A stretch of 64,000 nt of DNA from Ziziphus jujuba (lineage: Eukaryota; Streptophyta; Magnoliopsida; Rosales; Rhamnaceae): assembly GCF_031755915.1 (NCBI RefSeq), contig NC_083388.1:14582501-14646500 (forward strand), read 5' to 3'. Below the pieces are notes generated by a model that worked only from the letters and a program-made list of their open reading frames with translations, did no database searches and had not been told where the DNA came from. Both the position numbers and the translations under genes were made by a program. Below, piece by piece: positions 57,724 through 64,000 of this stretch. Each line of letters opens with the position of its first letter. Positions within the stretch are counted from its first letter, which is position 1.

Positions 57724-60700
57724 ATGTTCAGTAAGGGTTTCTCTGTTGCTAAAATTATGGGCTGCTGTAGTTGTTTTGGATTCACCAGAAAGCCCAAACA
57801 CCTAAGAAGGCCGGCTGGCTTCAATAATCGCCTTTCCCAAGAATTATTATTGGATGATGATATAGAAGATGAAGATGATTGTTCATATAATGGTGAGGTT
57901 ACCAGCACTGGTAATGGTGATGAGAGCGAGTCACAAAGCCGCACCAAGCGTTCAGAGGAGATTCTACATTATAGGGTGCAGAATGGAATGATTTGCAGGC
58001 AGTTTCCAGTCAAGGAAACACATAAAGTTGTCCGTACAGAGGTAAACTTCTATTTTTTGTGTGTATGATCAAAACTTTAAGATCTACTGCAGCAGTCAGT
58101 TGTCTTTGAGTTGGGGACCTGATTCCTATAATGGTGAAAGCTGTGTGAGATGTATGCATTAGGTTGAGCCGCATCGTTGTGCTTTCTTGTTAACTAGTGA
58201 TGGAATTTTTCTGGATGGAGTGATTGGTAGATTTTGGTTTGCTTTCATTTCGTAGTGTTATCAAGATTGCTCTCCTGACAGTTCATATATCAATCTTAAT
58301 TTTGAAGGCAAAGCACCGAGTTCTTTTTTTTAATAATTGTTTGCTAGCCTCTTAGGATGTGCACATGATGGAGGCCTTTAGTTCCTGAATAAATTGCTAA
58401 AATGGTACAAATATGAAGACTAATTGTATTTGCCAGTGCTTTATCATTTGTGTTATCTCATTAGATGATCTTTGTCATTTGATGCTTCTTTTTCTACCTA
58501 ATGGTCACTCCTCCTGGAATTTTGTATTAACAAAATTTTATATTCTTGGATTCTTCAGGATGAAAATGGGAATAAGATGGTCAATGAGTATGTTCGTGAA
58601 TGCAAGATTGGTTCTGGTAGCTATGGGAAAGTGGTTAGTTTACTGATATGATGGTACTTTTTTGTTTCGTTTCCTGAAGTTATTTCTTCAACGTCTTTTG
58701 TGCCTGTACTTCAGGTACTATATCGAAGCCTGTCAGATGGAAAGCATTATGCTATTAAGGTATGGTTGTTTGCCTTGATTCAGTGACTTTAATGTCTTGG
58801 GATTCAGAAGTAGTTGGAATGCAGTAGTGTAACAAATTGGTCATTTCGGATTTTTTTCTGTTTAATTTATTTTATAGGTTATTAATTATTGAACTGAAAA
58901 GCATTCCTGAACCATGAGAGTTCCTGTAACTCACGTTATCCATCTCTTAGCTATGTGAAGAAAATAATTATTAGAGTTTTGTGGTTCTTTAGAGGTGTTA
59001 AAGTTTCACTTTGTAATTATGGGAATACTTTTTTGCAGGCCTTTCATAAGTCTCATTTATTGAAGCTACGAGTTGCACCTTCAGAGACTGCCATGACTGA
59101 TGTTCTTCGTGAGGTATTTCCTTTATCTCTTTTCTATCCTAGTTTATAATGCAAAGTTGTGAGCATTTTGCTTTGGAACATCTCTTCATGATCTTTTGGC
59201 GAGCTTCTCTAGTCTCGTCCTTTCTATTGTCACATTAAATTTTATTTGCCAACAATAGTCAGAAACACTTTAATTTGCATTTCTGGTGTCTGCAGTTCTT
59301 ACCTGCTGTAAAATTTCTACGATTTACTTTGTTAAATTGGCAGTTGGCTTTATAAGCTTCTCTTATAAAATGTTTCTCAAATTTGTTAGAAGTTCTGTTA
59401 ATATCTCCCTCACTTCGTTTGGGAGCTATTTCTTTTCCCCTAGTAGGGTAGTCACTTGATTGGTAATTAGCCCGCTACAAGAAGTCTCTAACTTATAGAA
59501 AGTAAAGAGGAAAAGGCATGACCAGAAGAATTGTGTGAAATAAGTGAATTTAGCCAGTTGAGGCAATCTTGATTGAGAAAAAATGATTCCCTACAGACAG
59601 GACAGAAAGACTCCTTCCTCTACAAGTAGTGAAGAATGTTAAGAGAACTGTGGTTGGTTGTTAACCAACAGAAAGAATGGGAATAAGATGCATTTGTTAC
59701 CAGGCCTTTTCTTGATCAGTTCGAGAGGAATGGAGGAAAACTCAGGATTGGTGTGGAGGGGAAGATCTGTTTATGATATTGTTTCGGTCTTTTCTAAATG
59801 GTGACATGAATTTAATGCTTGATATACCTTTTTACCTTAAGAATCTTTTTGTTCAATCACACAATATCTTGAGCTTAGAGTTTTTTTGGGGATGTTGGAT
59901 TGAAATTAAGCTATTTTCTTTAATTGCACAGGTTCTAATTATGAAAATTTTGGACCATCCTAACATAGTTAATCTCGTTGAGGTGATTGATGATCCAGAC
60001 ACAGATCACTTTTACATGGGTATTTTTTTCCACTTTACGTTATTTTCTTTTGACAGCTTTTTGAAAACTTCTTGATCATGCCATAATTACTTTTCCTGAG
60101 TAAATTATTATTTTCTTTAACTGCTCTTTGGCGAATCTTTTATTTAACTGCAAAATTCTTTCTTCTAGTTCTTGAATATGTTGAAGGCAAATGGGTTTGT
60201 GAGGGCTCCGGTCCACCAGGTGGCTTAGGAGAAAATACTGCAAGAAAGTATTTGCGGGATATAGTTTCAGGGCTGATGTACCTCCATGCTCATGTATGAT
60301 CTTGATATATGCTTTTGAATGATGATTGGCTGAACTCTCAATCACTCACTCTTCTTTGTTTGTATTCTCACAACACCATTTTTTCATAGTGCTTTATTTT
60401 TATATTTTGGAGTGGGGAGGTAATATATCACATAAAATGAAATTGCACTTTTGATGTGTATTTGGGTATTCATTGTCATTGACTGAACTGTTTGCATGTT
60501 GGCCTTGAATGGATTTTAATTTGATAATTCCAATTGTTTTTTCCCTTTTGAAAACAGAATATAGTTCATGGTGATATCAAACCTGATAATTTATTGGTTA
60601 CACTTAATGGGACGGTGAAGATAGGGGATTTCAGCGTTAGCCAAGTTTTTGAGGTAACAGGACTGTTGAAATCTTTGCCACTATGATATTGGTGCCTTTT

Positions 60701-61984
60701 CGCTTCATCTTTGTTGTAATTGTTTGGTACTTCATCCTCTTCCTGATGGATGAAATTTGATAATGTGCACTTACAATATATACTTCTTAGTTTCAGCAAA
60801 GCATTTTGTAATCTGTTGAATCACATTTTCTAGTACAATAATTTTTTTTGTGTTTTTTTATATGCATAACAGATAATTTGTTCTCATCTGCAGGATGATA
60901 ATGATGAGCTTCGGCGATCTCCTGGGACTCCTGTTTTCACTGCACCTGAATGTTGTCTAGGTTAGGCTTTACCTTATGTGCTAGCAATATGTTTGTAGTT
61001 GTACAGGTCATGCTTCATATTTGAGTTTGAAATCAAGTCTGATAGTTCTCTCATAAATGAAAATAATCTTAATATAAATAAAATTTTTGAAATTCTGTAT
61101 TTAATTTGAATTCTAGTATAGTATATAGGTCAATTCATGTGTTTTTGTTTAAAAGGGCTTTTCATTCTGCTTTATAATTTTGTTTTAATTGATTTTTAGT
61201 TCGACTTAGATTGACTGATTGAATCTATCTAATCCTGTATTGGTTCCAACATATATCAGATCTGGCAAATGAATCTAAATTGAAATGTTGGTCCTTAAGG
61301 TGACCTTAACAAACCATTTCTTTAGTAGCACTTGAATTAAATGACGGTATATAGGGTATACTACAAGTTACAATTTTTATTTTTATTTCCTTCTGATCAA
61401 CAGGTCTTACATATCGTGGGAAAGCAGCTGACACATGGGCTGTGGGGGTTACCTTGTACTGTATGGTACTCGGACGGTATCCATTTCTTGGAGAGACACT
61501 GCAAGACACATATGATAAGGTATAGAAATAGCTTGTTTGTTGAACACTGTTGCCAATCTTATGCACCCTCAGCCCTGTGTTTTGTGACAGTATATGTCTT
61601 AAAAGATTGTTTGTGGTTTCCTTACAGATTGTTAACAATCCTTTAATACTTCCGGATGGTATGAACCCAATGTTAAAGAACTTACTGGAAGGACTTCTTT
61701 GCAAAGGTTTGTAAATAACTGTTATCTTATTGACATTTGATTTTCACAGCTTCTGCAATATTGTGGTTCATCTATGCATCACGCAAATCTGCGTTGTAAC
61801 ATTGTTATATTTGTCTTGTGCAGAACCTGGACAGAGGATGACATTAAATGCTATTGCAGAGCATTCTTGGGTTATTGGAGATGATGGACCTATCCCTCAG
61901 TATTTATGTTGGTGCAAGCGCAAGAGTTTGGCAGAAGAATCTCATGGGAGCAAAGATAATATTAACATAATTCACACTGACTAA
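57724..61984 (+). CDS. GRIK: GRIK/SnAK-type serine/threonine protein kinase (SnRK1-activating kinase)
   Basis: Eleven coding exons, all with GT-AG introns: 57724-58041, 58559-58633, 58715-58759, 59039-59113, 59932-60019, 60169-60293, 60558-60653, 60894-60960, 61404-61519, 61628-61706, 61824-61984. Together they give 414 residues without a break, close to the roughly 400 of Arabidopsis GRIK1/2. An acidic, serine-rich N-terminus of about 116 residues precedes the kinase domain. Motifs: glycine loop GSGSYGKV (124-131), AIK lysine K146, a CaMKK-like RVAPSET insert, helix-C glutamate probably E171, catalytic HGDIKPDN (D248), metal-binding DFS (D266), activation segment ending [11 protein letters not shown] (283-293). 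Plant GRIKs phosphorylate the activation loop of SnRK1 and related kinases and were found as partners of geminivirus Rep. G in place of R before D248 and S in place of G after F267 are unusual for kinases but, as I remember, normal for this family. In-frame TGA at about 57691 precedes the first ATG. Confidence 0.92.
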
Positions 61985-62400
61985 ATTGTTTAGGTGGATT
62001 TGTTTGTGTACAGTTACCAAGATTTTTGTTATTATTATTTTTTGCCCTTTCCTTTTTGGACTTACAATCTTATCATGAGGGAGGTAAATTGTGACAAAAA
62101 GTATTAACAAAATTTTCCGGGCTACAATCCCTTTTGCCTAAGCAGGTATCGACCACTGGTTTGGCTTTTGAGTAAGATTTCTCAGTGTATTGTGTTATGG
62201 TCTGATTAGAAGGTGTTCATCGTGGTCCTTGTACACATAATCTGAAGGTTGAGTACGAATAGGAAACAAAATTATGTATCTTTCATAGGTTGCGTAGGAA
62301 TGGGAGCAAAACAATGTATTTTTCGTACTAAAGCATGTAATTATTTGTCAAGGTGGTTATAGACTTGTTTGATATGTTTCTTCTGATGGGTTGTGTTTTG
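61985..62400 (+). other. 3' UTR and downstream flank of the kinase gene
   Basis: No further coding sequence in frame. T-rich sequence with no AATAAA in the first 400 bp; plant poly(A) signals are degenerate, so the end of the transcript cannot be placed. Confidence 0.4.
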
Positions 62401-64000
62401 CGGTTATTTTCCTGGTCTAGGTTCCCATTGTTAGCTGCTGCGGCTAATGTCATTGAGAAATTTTCCTCATATTCATTTGGTATTTTCTATTAGTTAATGG
62501 GTCTGGTTTTTGTTTTTTTTTTGTTTTTTTAATTAAATTGAGTATGTTTACGTCAGTGGGTTAATATTAGTGGTAGTTAAATATCTCAATTAACTATAAA
62601 TCTAAGAAGAAAAAAAATCATAAACACAACAGTTTGTTAGTGTTAAACATCTCAATTACCTATAAATCTATAAAAAAATTTAAAAAAAAATCATGAACAA
62701 TGAGATATAATTTGAAACTCTGTTGATGTTTAGCTTTTGCTTCCATTCTTCATCCATGTTCCTAGTTAATTAGTGGCTGGTAAATTTTAACTAACACACT
62801 AATAAACAAGTAAAGAAAACAAGTTATACATAATTTAAAAGAAAAAAATGAATAAAAATCGAATATGTTAACAAATGGCATCTGAATTTTAGTTGTTTGA
62901 GAACAAATGAACCATGACCTAACAATTTATTTTGGATGTTTAGATGTAGATTTTGTCCTTTTTTAGTACCTGAAAGGCAACTAGAGATAATGTGAGAAAA
63001 TTAAGAGATGGTTATGCTCTTCAAAGATGCACCATTTTTCTAGAAAAACTTGAGGTGCTTTAAAAATATATTATAAATTCAAATTTAAAAATAAAATCTA
63101 AAGAGCTTTTTTTCATTTTGATGTTAAAAAATAAATTAATAAATTATGTTAAAAGTATTAAGAAACAATAGTGTTTGTTGGTGTCAAAATATTAACCAAA
63201 TTTATTTTGGAATAATAACAGAAATTTAGTTTATAGCGTTAAAGTTTTTCACATTTATTCTTGTGTTCTAATTTTTCTTAGATACTTCTCTCTTTTTTTC
63301 TTTTCTTTTTTTCCTTTCAAATAATTCATTTTTAATATAAAATATATAATATGATTTAGAATTAATAATGAAAAGACAACAATACCCATCTAATCAAAAC
63401 ACAATAACAGTGAAGAAACTTTGTATTTTCGATTCTCCTAATTAAATAAGTAGTCTTCGTTGCCGTTATAGTCAGCTAATCTGCAGCTTTAATTAAACAA
63501 GGTAGTCTTCGCTACTGAATAGGAGCATACATGTCTTGAACGTCTGCCTTATTGCCTCGACATAATTGCCCTCCTAGATGTAGGGTCTCTTCCAAAAACT
63601 TTCAGATTCGTCCAAGAAAACATCGAAGCAAAAAAAAGCCCATTCACATCCATATGTTTGATGAATGAAATTCTTCTTTTAAAACATTAACAAGAAAGAA
63701 ATTATTTTAATCAAAGAAAATAATAAAATAAAAACAAATAACAAGAAAGTTACAATACTTCAAATTTCAATTTATAAAAACAAAAATAATTTGTTGGGTT
63801 TCCAATTAGGTATTATATTGGAACCTATAAAAGAGGGAAGAGATTTTAGATTGGATTATGTAGTGCGGTAGATTTCAACATGAGATAAATAAATCTAGGA
63901 CAATAGTCAGTATTTGACAAGAAGTTTTATGAACCTAATAAAGTTTGTTTTGGTAAACCTGGTATTTTAACTGGATGGACATTATTCTTTTTTCACTTTT
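62401..64000. other. AT-rich intergenic region, nothing certain
   Basis: A tandem duplication of about 68 bp lies at about 62573-62705 (AAATATCTCAATTA / AAACATCTCAATTA, then CTATAAATCTA). On the minus strand 63620-63480 there is a short frame containing Y-V-E-A-I-R-Q-T-F-K-T-C in less AT-biased sequence, followed by a stop; it could be an exon end of a neighbouring gene but I cannot name it. The two copies of TAGTCTTCG (63453 and 63501) mark a small duplication. No other gene seen. Confidence 0.35.

Overview
The window looks like repeat-rich nuclear DNA of a flowering plant, most likely a eudicot. It is AT-rich, has plant-type LTR retrotransposons with initiator-tRNA-Met primer sites, CACTA and hAT transposons, a plant LINE and an endogenous plant pararetrovirus. 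I find one convincing host gene, on the + strand at 57724-61984: an 11-exon serine/threonine kinase of the GRIK/SnAK family (geminivirus Rep-interacting kinase, the activating kinase of SnRK1). Almost everything else is nested, decaying transposable elements.

Region by region: (a) 1-9.3 kb holds a broken caulimovirid-like sequence (minus strand, with an inverted-duplicated arm at 1-412). It is split by a structurally complete Ty3/gypsy element (2348-8855) with a perfect 5-bp target duplication. (b) 9.25-13.0 kb is a mosaic of a + strand gypsy pol scrap, an LTR-like block and the 5' part of an old Ty1/copia element on the minus strand. (c) 14077-27891 is one Ty1/copia element on the minus strand (TSD TAAAA). 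It carries two younger insertions: an internally deleted copia of the same family in opposite orientation inside its 3' LTR (14123-16534, TSD TGTTG), and a 5.1-kb non-autonomous CACTA element inside its RNase H region (17884-22983, TSD GTA). (d) 28.9-32.1 kb is a decayed hAT transposon. A solo gypsy LTR (32138-33272, TSD TAAAC) and a tandem gypsy array (about 33515-45928) follow; the array contains a further solo LTR in opposite orientation (41565-42687, TSD TGTTC). Sequence at 45929-46207 may be the far end of the same hAT. (e) 46.2-52.6 kb is AT-rich with no recognisable gene. (f) 52.6-55.6 kb carries a LINE 3' end and a second RNase H-type pseudogene. (g) 56.3-62.4 kb is the kinase gene, followed by AT-rich intergenic DNA.

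The nesting gives a relative insertion order. The most notable observations are: LTRs of two gypsy families that encode the end of pol, with an open 73-codon reading frame kept in one solo LTR; a tandem gypsy array whose truncated end and far LTR are flanked by the same 5 bp; a head-to-head pair of copia LTRs with no spacer; a roughly 1.7-kb palindromic repeat array inside the CACTA element; and two in-frame start codons in the kinase, the second giving an MGCC lipidation-type N-terminus.

All calls are from reading the sequence; no alignment or database search was run. TSDs, TIRs, primer sites and splice sites were read directly. Family names rest on remembered domain motifs.
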